This document shows, piece after piece, positions 16,275-25,310 of a DNA stretch of 64,000 bases. The first letter of the stretch is position 1; the number at the start of each line of letters is the position of its first letter. A program made the translations under genes and the position numbers. The stretch covers positions 186,001-250,000 of the forward strand of contig CAWAYQ010000032.1 in the NCBI GenBank assembly GCA_963786225.1, written 5' to 3'. This DNA comes from Flaviflagellibacter sp963786225. Its GTDB lineage: Bacteria > Pseudomonadota > Alphaproteobacteria > Rhizobiales > Methylopilaceae. The notes beneath the pieces were generated by a model. The model was not told the DNA's origin, ran no database searches, and was given only the letters and a program-made list of their open reading frames with translations.

Positions 16275-17278
16275 AACCTTTTGTCATCGACGCACACGCT
16301 CATGTCTTTACGCAGGAAATGATCCGTCTCATCCAGACCGAAGCGCCGAGCCTTGAGGTTTCGCTGACGCCGCTCAACGATGACGGCGGCATTCTGAAGA
16401 TCGCGGGTATCGTGCAGAATCCGTTCCCCCGGTCTGCCTGGGATCTGGAGCGGCGTTTCCGCGAACTGGATGCCTGGGGCGTGGATCTGCAGGTCGTCTG
16501 CAACGTCCCCCACACATTCCTCTACGAGTCCGATGCCGAGCTGACGAACAACATTTCGATCATGCAGAACGATGCGATCAGCGCGTTCGTTGCCGCAAAT
16601 CCCGACCGCTTCCTCGGTCTCGCCACCGTTGCCATGCAATCTCCCGCAAAGGCCGCCGCGGAGCTCAGGCGCGCGATGACCGAGCGTGGCCTTCGCGGGC
16701 TGCATGTCGGTTCGAATGTCGACGGGCGCAATCTCGACGATCCGGCACTGGATGAAGTCTGGGCTGTTGCCAATGAACTCAAGGCGTTTGTGCTGGTCCA
16801 TCCGCACAGGATCGCGGCCGGCGAACGGCTTGAATCCTATTTCTTCAAAAACCTGATCGGAAACCCGCTCGAGACCACGATTGCCGGAGCATCGCTCGTG
16901 TTCGGCGGCGTCGTCGAGCGGTTTCCCGACATCGCGTTCTGCCTCGTCCACGGCGGCGGTTTCGTGCCCTATCAGTTGGGCCGCTTCCGTCACGGCTGGG
17001 ATGTACGCAAGGAGCCGCGCATGCGGCTTCGCGGGACGCCGGAAGAATCGCTGTCGCGGCTCTACTACGACACCATCACGCACGATGACGCCGCGCTCGA
17101 CTTCCTGGTGCGGACGGCAGGCGCGGATCGCGTCCTTTACGGCAGCGACTATCCGTTCGACATGGCCGATGATGAAGGTCCCGCGCGCGTCCGCCGTCTT
17201 GATGGGACGGCGGATATCGCGAAGCTCCTCAGCGGCAATGCCCAGCGTCTGCTGAGGTACACTGCTCCCGCAAAGTAG
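16271..17278 (+). CDS. Amidohydrolase-2 family protein (ACMSD-like metal-dependent decarboxylase/hydrolase)
   Basis: The protein of 335 residues begins with MKPFVIDAHAHVF, in which the HxH pair binds metal. It continues with VLVHPHRIAAGERLESYF, the LVHGGGFVPYQLGRF motif (third metal-site His) and VLYGSDYPFDM near the end (catalytic Asp). This is the signature of the ACMSD / gamma-resorcylate decarboxylase / 4-oxalomesaconate hydratase group. The start at 16271 overlaps the isomerase stop (ATGA) and gives a standard length. It is the last gene of the second TTT operon. A role in decarboxylation or hydration of the imported polycarboxylate is plausible but unproven. Confidence 0.88.
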   Translation: MKPFVIDAHAHVFTQEMIRLIQTEAPSLEVSLTPLNDDGGILKIAGIVQNPFPRSAWDLERRFRELDAWGVDLQVVCNVPHTFLYESDAELTNNISIMQNDAISAFVAANPDRFLGLATVAMQSPAKAAAELRRAMTERGLRGLHVGSNVDGRNLDDPALDEVWAVANELKAFVLVHPHRIAAGERLESYFFKNLIGNPLETTIAGASLVFGGVVERFPDIAFCLVHGGGFVPYQLGRFRHGWDVRKEPRMRLRGTPEESLSRLYYDTITHDDAALDFLVRTAGADRVLYGSDYPFDMADDEGPARVRRLDGTADIAKLLSGNAQRLLRYTAPAK

Positions 17279-17288
17279 GCTGTGTGCC

Positions 17289-20200
17289 TCACTCCGCGGC
17301 GGCCGGAGCCGCCGCGTGAGCGCTGGTTCCGTGCTGGACCAGCGGGCGGTTGCCGCTGAGGCGCCGCATGAGCACGTAGAACACCGGCGTCAACGCGAGA
17401 CCGAACAAAGTGACGCCGATCATGCCGGAGAACACCGCAACGCCCATCGCGTAGCGCATTTCCGCGCCGGCGCCCGTCGACAGGACGAGCGGCAGAACGC
17501 CCATGATGAATGCAAGCGACGTCATGAGAATCGGCCGCAGGCGGAGCCGGCTCGCTTCGATGGCGGCCTGCACCGGCGTCCGTCCGTCGAATTCAAGTTC
17601 ACGCGCGAATTCAACGATCAGGATGGCGTTCTTCGCCGACAGTCCGACGAGCACGATCAGGCCGATCTGGGTAAAGACATTGTTGTCGCCGCTGCTCAGC
17701 CATACGCCGAACAGGGCTGCAAGCAGGCCGAGGGGCACGATCAGGATGATCGCGATCGGGAGCGCGAGACTCTCATAAAGCGCGGCAAGAACGAGGAAGA
17801 CGAGCAGGATCGCCAGCGGAAAAACGACGAAAGAAGAATTGCCTGCGAGGATCTGCTGGTACGTCAGTTCGGTCCATTCGAAATTGAACCCCTTTGGCAG
17901 AGTTTCCGCGGCGATCCGCGCGACCGCGTCCTGCGCCTGGCCGGTGGAATAACCAGGCGCCGCTCCGCCATTGATATCCGCCGACAGGAAACCGTTGTAA
18001 CGCATTGCGCGCTCGGGGCCCGCGCTCGACTTCACGTTCAGTACGGCCGCGAGCGGGATCATCTCGCCGTTCGCGGAGCGCACCTTCAGGCGTCCGATAT
18101 CTTCTGCCCGCGCTCTGAACTGCGCGTCAGCTTGAACGCGAACGGAATAAGTCCGGCCGAAGCTGTTGAAGTCGTTGACGTAGAGCGAGCCGAGATAAAT
18201 CTGCATCGTCTCGAACACGTCCGTGACCGCCACGCCGAGCTGCCGCGCTTTTGTGCGATCGATGTCGGCATAGAGCTGCGGCACATTGATCTGGAAGCTT
18301 GAGAACAGGCCTGCAAGTTCCGGCGCCTTCGTCGCTTTCGCGAGGAATGCCTTGGTTGCTTCGTCCAGCGCGCTGTAACCGAGGCCGGCACGATCCTGGA
18401 TCTCGAACTTGAAGCCGCCGATGGTTCCGAGCCCCTGTACGGGTGGCGGCGGGAACATGGCGATGAACGCGTCCTCGATGCCGGCAAATTTCTGGTTGAG
18501 CTGCATCGCGATCGCGGCGCCACTCAGATCCGCCGTTTTGCGTTCCTCGAACGCCTTCAGGCCCACAAAGACGATGCCGGCATTCGAACTGTTGGTGAAG
18601 CCGTTGATCGATAGGCCCGGAAACGCGATCGCGTTGTCGACGCCGGGCTGATCGAGCGTGATCGCGCTCATACGGCGGATCACGTCTTCCGTCCGGTCGA
18701 GCGTTGCCCCATCGGGAAGCTGCGCGAAGCCGACAAGATATTGCTTGTCCTGCCCCGGCACGAAGCCGCCGGGCACGGTGCGGAACAGAACCACGGTGAC
18801 GCCGACGAGAACGAGATAGACACCCATCATCAGGCTCTTGCGGCCAAGCAGGCGTGATACGCCGCCGCTATAGGCGTTCGACCCGCGTGCGAAGACGCGG
18901 TTGAAGCCGCGGAACAGCCAGCCGAACAGTCTGTCCATGATGCGCGTCAGGCGATCCTTCGGCGCGCCGTGTCCCTTCAGCAGAAGTGCGGCGAGGGCCG
19001 GCGACAGAGTGAGCGAGTTGACCGCCGAGATCACGGTCGAGATCGCGATGGTCAGTGCGAACTGCCGGTAGAACTGACCGGTGAGGCCGCTGATGAAGGC
19101 GAGCGGGACGAACACCGCGACCAGGACGAGGGCGATCGCGATGATCGGTCCGGACACTTCGCGCATGGCTCGGTAGGTCGCGTCGCGCGCGGAAAGTCCC
19201 TGCTCGATGTTCCGCTCGACATTCTCGACAACGACGATCGCGTCGTCGACCACGATGCCGATCGCAAGCACGAGCCCGAACAGCGAGAGCGCGTTCACCG
19301 AGAAGCCGAAAAGGTGCATCACGGCGAAGGTGCCGACGATGGATACAGGAACGGCCAGCAGCGGGATGATCGAGGCGCGCCATGTCTGCAGGAAAAGGAT
19401 GACGACGATGACGACGAGCGCGATCGCCTCCAGCAGCGTATGCACCACGGCCTCGATGGAGGCGCGGACGAATTGGGTCGTGTCGTAGACGATGTCGTAT
19501 TCGACATCGTCCGGCATGTTGAGTTTGACCTCTTCCATCACCGCGCGCACGTCGTTTGCGATCTGGATGGCGTTCGAGCCCGGCGCCTGGAAGACGGGAA
19601 TGGCGACGGCCGGCTTGTTGTTCAGGAGCGATCTCAGGGCGTAATCCGAGGCCCCAAGCTCGATCCGGGCGACGTCGCGCAGTCGGACGATCTCGCCATT
19701 GGCGCCGGTCTTCACCACGATATCGCCGAACTCCTCCTCATTGGCGAGGCGGCCCTGGGCGTTGACAGAAAGCTGAAGATCGAGACCGTCGATCCCCGGA
19801 GAGGCGCCGACGACGCCGGCCGCGGCCTGAACGTTCTGGGCGCGGATTTCGTTGACGATGTCGCTTGCGGAGAGGCCGTGCTCGGCGACCTTCTGGGGAT
19901 CGAGCCAGACACGCATGGAATAATCGCCGGAGCCGAACAGCTGGACATCGCCGACGCCGTTCACGCGCGCCAGGCGGTCCTTGACGTTCAGCACCGCGTA
20001 ATTGCGCAGATACGTCATGTCGTAGCGGCCGTTCGGCGACAGCAGATGCACGACCATGGTCAGGTCGGGTGAACTCTTGACGGTGGTGATGCCGAGGCGG
20101 CGAACCTCTTCGGGAAGGCGCGGTTCGGCGCGTGAGACACGGTTCTGGACGAGCTGCTGCGCCTGATCGGGATCGAAGCCGAGGCGAAAGGTGACGGTGA

Positions 20201-20474
20201 GCGTCATCAGGCCGTCGGTGGTGCCCTGGCTGCTCATATAGAGCATGCCTTCGACGCCGTTGATCGCTTCCTCGATCGGCGTTGACACCGTCTCTGCGAT
20301 GACCTTCGGATTTGCACCGGGATATTGCGCACGCACGACGACGGTCGGCGGCACCACTTCGGGATATTCCGAAATGGGCATCGCGAACATCGAGATGAGG
20401 CCGGCCACGAAGATGAGGACGGACAGAACGCCCGCGAAAATCGGGCGATCGATGAAGAATTTGGAGAGATTCAC
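17289..20474 (-). CDS. RND (HAE1 family) multidrug efflux inner-membrane transporter
   Basis: This 1061-residue protein opens with MNLSKFFIDRPIFAGVLSVL, the RND N-terminus, and has two repeats of six helices with large periplasmic loops. The TM4 proton-relay acidic pair is in GIVVDDAIVVVENVERN, and the family motif near ISEYPEVVPPTVVV is present. In the family it forms a trimer that exports hydrophobic drugs by proton antiport. It lies 29 bp downstream of the adaptor gene in the same operon. No outer-membrane channel gene is in the window, so it must use one encoded elsewhere. Confidence 0.96.
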   Translation of the reverse strand: MNLSKFFIDRPIFAGVLSVLIFVAGLISMFAMPISEYPEVVPPTVVVRAQYPGANPKVIAETVSTPIEEAINGVEGMLYMSSQGTTDGLMTLTVTFRLGFDPDQAQQLVQNRVSRAEPRLPEEVRRLGITTVKSSPDLTMVVHLLSPNGRYDMTYLRNYAVLNVKDRLARVNGVGDVQLFGSGDYSMRVWLDPQKVAEHGLSASDIVNEIRAQNVQAAAGVVGASPGIDGLDLQLSVNAQGRLANEEEFGDIVVKTGANGEIVRLRDVARIELGASDYALRSLLNNKPAVAIPVFQAPGSNAIQIANDVRAVMEEVKLNMPDDVEYDIVYDTTQFVRASIEAVVHTLLEAIALVVIVVILFLQTWRASIIPLLAVPVSIVGTFAVMHLFGFSVNALSLFGLVLAIGIVVDDAIVVVENVERNIEQGLSARDATYRAMREVSGPIIAIALVLVAVFVPLAFISGLTGQFYRQFALTIAISTVISAVNSLTLSPALAALLLKGHGAPKDRLTRIMDRLFGWLFRGFNRVFARGSNAYSGGVSRLLGRKSLMMGVYLVLVGVTVVLFRTVPGGFVPGQDKQYLVGFAQLPDGATLDRTEDVIRRMSAITLDQPGVDNAIAFPGLSINGFTNSSNAGIVFVGLKAFEERKTADLSGAAIAMQLNQKFAGIEDAFIAMFPPPPVQGLGTIGGFKFEIQDRAGLGYSALDEATKAFLAKATKAPELAGLFSSFQINVPQLYADIDRTKARQLGVAVTDVFETMQIYLGSLYVNDFNSFGRTYSVRVQADAQFRARAEDIGRLKVRSANGEMIPLAAVLNVKSSAGPERAMRYNGFLSADINGGAAPGYSTGQAQDAVARIAAETLPKGFNFEWTELTYQQILAGNSSFVVFPLAILLVFLVLAALYESLALPIAIILIVPLGLLAALFGVWLSSGDNNVFTQIGLIVLVGLSAKNAILIVEFARELEFDGRTPVQAAIEASRLRLRPILMTSLAFIMGVLPLVLSTGAGAEMRYAMGVAVFSGMIGVTLFGLALTPVFYVLMRRLSGNRPLVQHGTSAHAAAPAAAE

Positions 20475-20503
20475 GGCAATGTCCGATCAGGCTTGGCCAG
20501 AGA

Positions 20504-21727
20504 TCAACGTTCGACCACGTTTGTGTCTTTCGCGCTCATGGCCGTGCGGCCGTCCATTGCGACTTGCTGGGGATCGAGCAGCGCACCGGGGCGCACCCGC
20601 TGCAGGCCGTTGACGACGATCCGCTCACCCGGCTTCAACCCGTCTGTAATGACACGCAGGCCGTCGGATTCGCGCCCGATCCGGATTTCGCGGTAAGCGG
20701 CCTTGTTGTCTCCATCGACGACCATGACGAATTTCTTGTCCTGATCGGTGCCGATGGCCCGTTCGCTGACGGCGATGGCCGGTTCCGACTTCGCCTGGCC
20801 GAGACGGACGCGGGCAAACTGCCCGGCCATCAGCCTGCCGTCCGGATTGCTGAAGACGGCGCGCATGCGCACGGTGCCGCTGCCCGGCTCGACGTGGTTG
20901 TCGACGAATTGCAGGCTTCCGGGCGTTTTCGCGTTCTCGCGCATCACGGTGCTGATCTCGACCGGGATGCGGTCGACCTCGGGGAGGCCGTTGGCGGCGA
21001 CTGGGACCGAGGCCAGAGCCCGCGCGACAACCTGCTCGTCCGCGCTGAACGAGACATAGATGGGATCGACCGACACCAGAGTGGTCAGCACCGGTGCGCC
21101 GGGGCCCGCCGCCACCAGATTGCCGGCGGTGATTTCAAGTTTTCCGACGCGGCCGGAGACCGGAGCCCGTACCTCGGTGTAATCGAGATTGAGCTGCGCG
21201 GCGCGCAATGCGGCCTTCGCGGCCTGCAGATTGGCCTGCGCCTCGTTGAACGCATTGGTACGCTGATCGAGCTCACTGACCGAGACCGTGCGCGTCTCGA
21301 CGAGTTGCCGTCCGCGGTCGAGCTGAATTTTGGAGAGAGTGACCCGCGCCTCGGCTGCGGTGACGGCCGCCTGCTGCCGTTCGACTTCGGCGGCGTAGGG
21401 GGCGGGATCGATCGTCACCAACAGGTCGCCCCGCTTTACGAGCGCCCCTTCGCGAAAATGCGCGGCGAGAACCGCTCCGGCGACGCGGGACCGGATATCG
21501 ACGCGTTCCACCGCCTCAAGCCGGCCGGAAAATTCATCCCATGAGGAGGTTTCGCGCTGCTCGACGAGGGCCACGGAAACCGGCATTGCGGTCGGCGCGG
21601 GAGCAGGATCGCTTGTTGCGGCGGCGTCTTGGCCGGAGAATGCGAAGAAGCCGCCGGTCCCCGCCGCGGCAAGGGCGATAGCGGCGATGGAGTAGAACCT
21701 GCGGCGACCCTCAAAAAAGCTTTTCAC
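20504..21727 (-). CDS. RND efflux periplasmic adaptor (membrane fusion protein)
   Basis: The 407-residue protein has an N-terminal signal anchor (FYSIAAIALAAAGTGGFFAF), a lipoyl half-motif (VDIRSRVAGAVLAAHFREGALVKRGDLL split around the helical hairpin), a coiled-coil hairpin rich in Ala, Gln and Glu, and the second lipoyl half (YTEVRAPVSGRVGKLEI). Beta-barrel and membrane-proximal parts follow. There is no lipobox cysteine after the anchor. It is the first gene of the efflux operon, divergent from a TetR regulator. Confidence 0.94.
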   Translation of the reverse strand: MKSFFEGRRRFYSIAAIALAAAGTGGFFAFSGQDAAATSDPAPAPTAMPVSVALVEQRETSSWDEFSGRLEAVERVDIRSRVAGAVLAAHFREGALVKRGDLLVTIDPAPYAAEVERQQAAVTAAEARVTLSKIQLDRGRQLVETRTVSVSELDQRTNAFNEAQANLQAAKAALRAAQLNLDYTEVRAPVSGRVGKLEITAGNLVAAGPGAPVLTTLVSVDPIYVSFSADEQVVARALASVPVAANGLPEVDRIPVEISTVMRENAKTPGSLQFVDNHVEPGSGTVRMRAVFSNPDGRLMAGQFARVRLGQAKSEPAIAVSERAIGTDQDKKFVMVVDGDNKAAYREIRIGRESDGLRVITDGLKPGERIVVNGLQRVRPGALLDPQQVAMDGRTAMSAKDTNVVER

Positions 21728-21743
21728 GAAACAACCCCGTCAT

Positions 21744-21763
21744 TCTGTAGCGAGCGATACAGA
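21744..21763. promoter_or_regulatory. Candidate TetR operator in the efflux divergent promoter
   Basis: TCTGTA and TACAGA are inverted arms separated by 8 bp (GCGAGCGA), lying 17 bp upstream of the adaptor start and 70 bp upstream of the tetR start. Size and position fit a TetR-dimer operator that would repress the efflux genes. The assignment rests on symmetry and position. Confidence 0.4.
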
Positions 21764-21833
21764 TGTGGGCTGGATGGAAAGCTTCAAGGTACTTATGTAA
21801 CGATCAGCATAATAAAGTTGGAGGACATTGGCC

Positions 21834-22409
21834 ATGGGGCGTCCGCGGGAGTTCGACCTCAGCGGAGTCATCGATCGTGCGATGGAGGTCTTCTGGGCGA
21901 AGGGCTATGACGGCACGTCCATAGCCGAGCTCACCAAGGCGATGGGCATCAACTCGCCGAGCCTCTACGCCGCTTTCGGCAGTAAGGAAGGCTTGTTCCG
22001 GGCCGTGCTCGATCAATATGGCCGGCAACGCATACATTTCCTCGATGAGGCCGTGCACGCCCCAACTGCCCGCGAGGCCGCGGAACGCCTGCTCTCGGCT
22101 GCCGCGAAGATCTATGCCGAGGAAAACGATCATCGGGGCTGCCTGCTTGTCCAGGGCGGCCTGACCTGCGGCTGCACAAGCGTCACGGAAGAACTGGCCA
22201 AGCGCCGCGAAACGACTGAAGTCGCTTTGCGCGAGCGTTTTGTTCATGCGGTGGAGGAGGGCGATCTCGGCGGCGATGAAAATCCGGCCGCTCTCGCCCG
22301 CTATATCGTCTCGGTCCTGACCGGCATGGGCGTCAAGGCGGCGGACGGCGCCACGAAAGCCGACCTCGACGAGATCGCCGCCCTGGCGATGAAAGCCTTC
22401 CCCGGCTGA
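21834..22409 (+). CDS. TetR/AcrR family transcriptional regulator
   Basis: The protein of about 191 residues starts MGRPREFDLSGVIDRAMEVFWAKGYDGTSIAELTKAMGINSPSLYAAFGSKEGLF in segments, a classic TetR helix-turn-helix, followed by a ligand domain with a Cys-rich stretch (HRGCLLVQGGLTCGC) typical of the TetR_C_16/YcdC-like subgroup. GGAGGAC lies 8 bp before the ATG at 21834. It is divergent from the RND adaptor and is the probable local repressor of that pump. Confidence 0.93.
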   Translation: MGRPREFDLSGVIDRAMEVFWAKGYDGTSIAELTKAMGINSPSLYAAFGSKEGLFRAVLDQYGRQRIHFLDEAVHAPTAREAAERLLSAAAKIYAEENDHRGCLLVQGGLTCGCTSVTEELAKRRETTEVALRERFVHAVEEGDLGGDENPAALARYIVSVLTGMGVKAADGATKADLDEIAALAMKAFPG

Positions 22410-22596
22410 TTGAAACCCAGCGCAGTTTCGGGCCGTTCGCTGCGGGCGGGACGCTGTCGTCTGGGGAGCATGCCGCTTCGGCCCATAAATACATCATCAT
22501 CACGTAATTCTGTAAATTTCACGTGCATGACGTTTGGTGCATTGACATTGTCTATAAAACGAGTGGAGATTTGATGACTTAAACAGCAATCCAATT

Positions 22597-23649
22597 ATGT
22601 TTTATGAGGGTCTGATGGTCTCGCTCCTTCCCGATGTCTCCCGCCTTCTTGCTCTTACATGGCGGGCGGCAGGCTCCGTCGCAGTACTGGTGATCGGCCT
22701 TTCCGCCGCTCACGCGGAAGGGCAGGCTTTGCCCCGCGACGTGCCGAAGGGCACGAAGCTCGTCGTGGCCGACCAGAACGAGCGGCTGCAGACTCTGGTG
22801 ATCGCGTCGGGCGAGCAGGCCAAGCTCGCGGCTGAGGTTACCTACGCAAACTTCCTCGGTGGCCCGGCCATTCTCGAGGCCTTCCGCGCCGGCGCTCTCG
22901 ATGTCGCCACCGTCGGCAGCACGCCGCCGATCCAGGCACAGGCCGCCGGCGAGGAAGTCCTGATCGTCGCCGCTCAGCGCACCTCCGAGCCGGACTACAA
23001 GCTCGTGGTCCGTCCGGGTCTCACGATCAACACGTTCGAAGAGCTGCGCGGCAAGAAAATCGCTTATGCCGAGGGAACAGGCCGCCAGCCTTTCGTCCTC
23101 AATGCGCTGAAGCTGGGCGGCCTGACGCCCAAGGACGTCACCCTCGTCAAGCTTCGCGCGTCGGACTTCCCGGATGCGATCCGCAGCGGGCAGGTCGATG
23201 TGGCCTCGCTCAATGAGCCCCACTTCTCGCGCTACCTGACGACGTTCGAAGGCGCGAGCGCGCTTCCGGATTCGGAGCATGACCGGCTGCCGCGCAACAT
23301 CCAGTACCTCTATGCGAGCGGCGCCGCGCTGAGGGACCCGGCGAAGACCGCGGCGATCCGCGATTTCGTCATCCACTGGATCGCCGCAACCCGCTGGTCG
23401 GAGAAGGATCCGGCGGCCTGGATCGATGCCTATTACGTCAAGAAGCAGAATCTGAAGGCCGAGGACGGCAAGGCAATCACCGACGCCGAGGGCGTCACGT
23501 CGTTCCCGCTGCTGAAGGACCTGATCGAGCCGCAGCAGGCGACGATCGACATCATTCACGCGGCCGGCGACATCCCCAAAAGGCTCGACGCCAAAGCGGA
23601 GTTCGATCTGCGCTTCGACGAAGTCCTCGCCAACGCCCCGACCAACTGA
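22597..23649 (+). CDS. ABC transporter substrate-binding protein, sulfonate/nitrate type (SsuA/NrtA-like)
   Basis: The 350-residue protein has a signal peptide (hydrophobic core SVAVLVIGLSAAHA) and the SsuA/TauA pattern: FLGGPAILEAFRAGALDVATVGSTPPIQAQAAG in pieces, then ELRGKKIAYAEGTGRQPFVLNAL, which lines the ligand cleft in this family. It heads an operon of permease, ATPase and flavin monooxygenase, which points to uptake of an organosulfur compound. An internal start at 22615 is possible. The exact ligand is unknown. Confidence 0.9.
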   Translation: MFYEGLMVSLLPDVSRLLALTWRAAGSVAVLVIGLSAAHAEGQALPRDVPKGTKLVVADQNERLQTLVIASGEQAKLAAEVTYANFLGGPAILEAFRAGALDVATVGSTPPIQAQAAGEEVLIVAAQRTSEPDYKLVVRPGLTINTFEELRGKKIAYAEGTGRQPFVLNALKLGGLTPKDVTLVKLRASDFPDAIRSGQVDVASLNEPHFSRYLTTFEGASALPDSEHDRLPRNIQYLYASGAALRDPAKTAAIRDFVIHWIAATRWSEKDPAAWIDAYYVKKQNLKAEDGKAITDAEGVTSFPLLKDLIEPQQATIDIIHAAGDIPKRLDAKAEFDLRFDEVLANAPTN

Positions 23650-23674
23650 CGTACCTACGACCGAGATTCTTGTC

Positions 23675-24535
23675 ATGACATACGACACGATATCCCACGA
23701 CCTCGCGCTGTCCGGTTCGGTACAGAGCGTTGCGGAAAGCGGGGCTCCCGCCCGCCGGACCCGCCGGTTCACGCCAAGGCAATTGCCGCGCGGCGGTATC
23801 TTTCTCGGCCCCCTCGCACTGCTCGTCATCTGGCAACTGGCCTCGATGACCGGTGTGTTGCCGGAGAAGTTCCTCGCGGCTCCGTCGACGGCGGCGGCGA
23901 CGGGCTTCGACATGGTGGTGAACGGAACACTCGCCGATCACTTCCTGGCCTCGGCCCAGCGCGCCTATATCGGCCTCGGCATCGGCGTCGTGGGCGGGCT
24001 GATCCTCGCGCTGATCTCCGGCCTCAGCCGCGTCGGCGAGGCGTCCCTCGACGGCCTCGTCCAGATCAAGCGCGCGATACCTTCACTCGCGCTCATTCCT
24101 CTCGCGATCCTGTGGCTCGGCATCGGCGAAGAGATGAAGATCGCAATCATCTCGTTGAGCGTTCTCGTACCGGTTTACATCAACACGCATGCGGGCCTGC
24201 GCAGCATCGATCTTCGCTATGTCGAACTCGCCCGCACGGTGCGCCTCAGCTACCCGGAATTCCTGCGCCGCGTCGCCTTGCCGGGCGCGCTGCCCGGCTT
24301 CTTCACCGGCCTGCGCCTCGCCGTCACGACGTGCTGGACATCGCTGGTCGTGCTGGAACAGATCAATACAAGCGAAGGCATCGGCTATCTGATGAGCCGG
24401 GCCCGCGATTATGGCCAGACCGATGTCATCGTCGTCGGCCTCGTTATCTACGCCACGCTCGGTCTTGCTTCGGACCTCATTGTCCGGGCGTTCGAGCGGC
24501 GCGCGCTGTCCTACCGCAAGGTTCTGGGCGCATGA
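23675..24535 (+). CDS. ABC transporter permease, SsuC/TauC type
   Basis: This 286-residue protein has five to six hydrophobic segments and the conserved cytoplasmic EAA loop (YVELARTVRLSYPEFLRRVALPGALPG in pieces) that docks the ATPase. It also has the family-typical TCWTSLVVLEQINTSEGIGYL tail. It begins 25 bp after the binding protein, and its stop overlaps the ATPase start as ATGA. It works with the neighbouring subunits as an inner-membrane importer. Confidence 0.92.
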   Translation: MTYDTISHDLALSGSVQSVAESGAPARRTRRFTPRQLPRGGIFLGPLALLVIWQLASMTGVLPEKFLAAPSTAAATGFDMVVNGTLADHFLASAQRAYIGLGIGVVGGLILALISGLSRVGEASLDGLVQIKRAIPSLALIPLAILWLGIGEEMKIAIISLSVLVPVYINTHAGLRSIDLRYVELARTVRLSYPEFLRRVALPGALPGFFTGLRLAVTTCWTSLVVLEQINTSEGIGYLMSRARDYGQTDVIVVGLVIYATLGLASDLIVRAFERRALSYRKVLGA

Positions 24536-25296
24536 ACGCCGTGACTCGCCCCCAGGATTTCGGCCCCGAGGATTTCGGCACGGAGACGCGCGGCGGCTCC
24601 GTTCACATCCGCAACCTTATCCGCGCCTTCGACGGCCGCGCGGCGCTCAACGGCATCACGCTCGACATCGCGCCGGGCGAGTTCGTGGCGCTGATCGGCA
24701 AGAGCGGCTCGGGCAAGAGCACGCTTCTGCGCGCGCTCGCCGAACTCGACGACGACGTCATGGGCGCCGGAACGATCGAGGCGCCGGCCAACCGCTCTGT
24801 GCTGTTCCAGGATTCGCGGCTCCTGCCGTGGAATACCGTCCTCGACAACATCACGCTCGGCCTGCATGCGCCGGATGCCGACAGCCGGGCGCGTTCGGTC
24901 CTGGCCGATGTCGGCCTCGCCGGCCGCGAGAATGCCTGGCCGAACGCGCTGTCCGGCGGCGAACAGCAGCGCGTGGCTTTGGCGCGCTCGCTGGTCCGGC
25001 AGCCCTCGCTGCTTCTCGCCGACGAGCCGTTCGGCGCGCTCGATGCGCTGACCCGCATCAGGATGCACGAATTGCTGTTCCGGCTGGTCGAGATCCACCG
25101 GCCGACGGTCCTGCTCATCACCCACGATGTCGACGAGGCACTCATTCTCGCCGACCGCGTGCTCGTCATCGACGACGGCAAGATCACCGGCGACCGGAAG
25201 ATCGACCTACCGCATCCCCGCAACAAATCCGCGCACGCCTTCGAGGCGCTGCGTACCGACTTGCTGAGCGCGCTCGGCGTCGTCGTCAACGTCTGA
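24532..25296 (+). CDS. ABC transporter ATP-binding protein, SsuB/TauB type
   Basis: The 254-residue ATPase has Walker A GKSGSGKST (residues 56-64), the Q-loop in LFQDSRLLPW, the signature LSGGEQQR (140-147), Walker B LLLADEP (160-166) and the switch His in LLITHDVDEA. The ATG at 24532 overlaps the permease stop. An open frame extends upstream to 24112, but that part is the shadow of the permease gene. It energises uptake by the adjoining permease. Confidence 0.95.
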   Translation: MNAVTRPQDFGPEDFGTETRGGSVHIRNLIRAFDGRAALNGITLDIAPGEFVALIGKSGSGKSTLLRALAELDDDVMGAGTIEAPANRSVLFQDSRLLPWNTVLDNITLGLHAPDADSRARSVLADVGLAGRENAWPNALSGGEQQRVALARSLVRQPSLLLADEPFGALDALTRIRMHELLFRLVEIHRPTVLLITHDVDEALILADRVLVIDDGKITGDRKIDLPHPRNKSAHAFEALRTDLLSALGVVVNV

Positions 25297-25310
25297 GTGG
25301 AGAAACCCTC

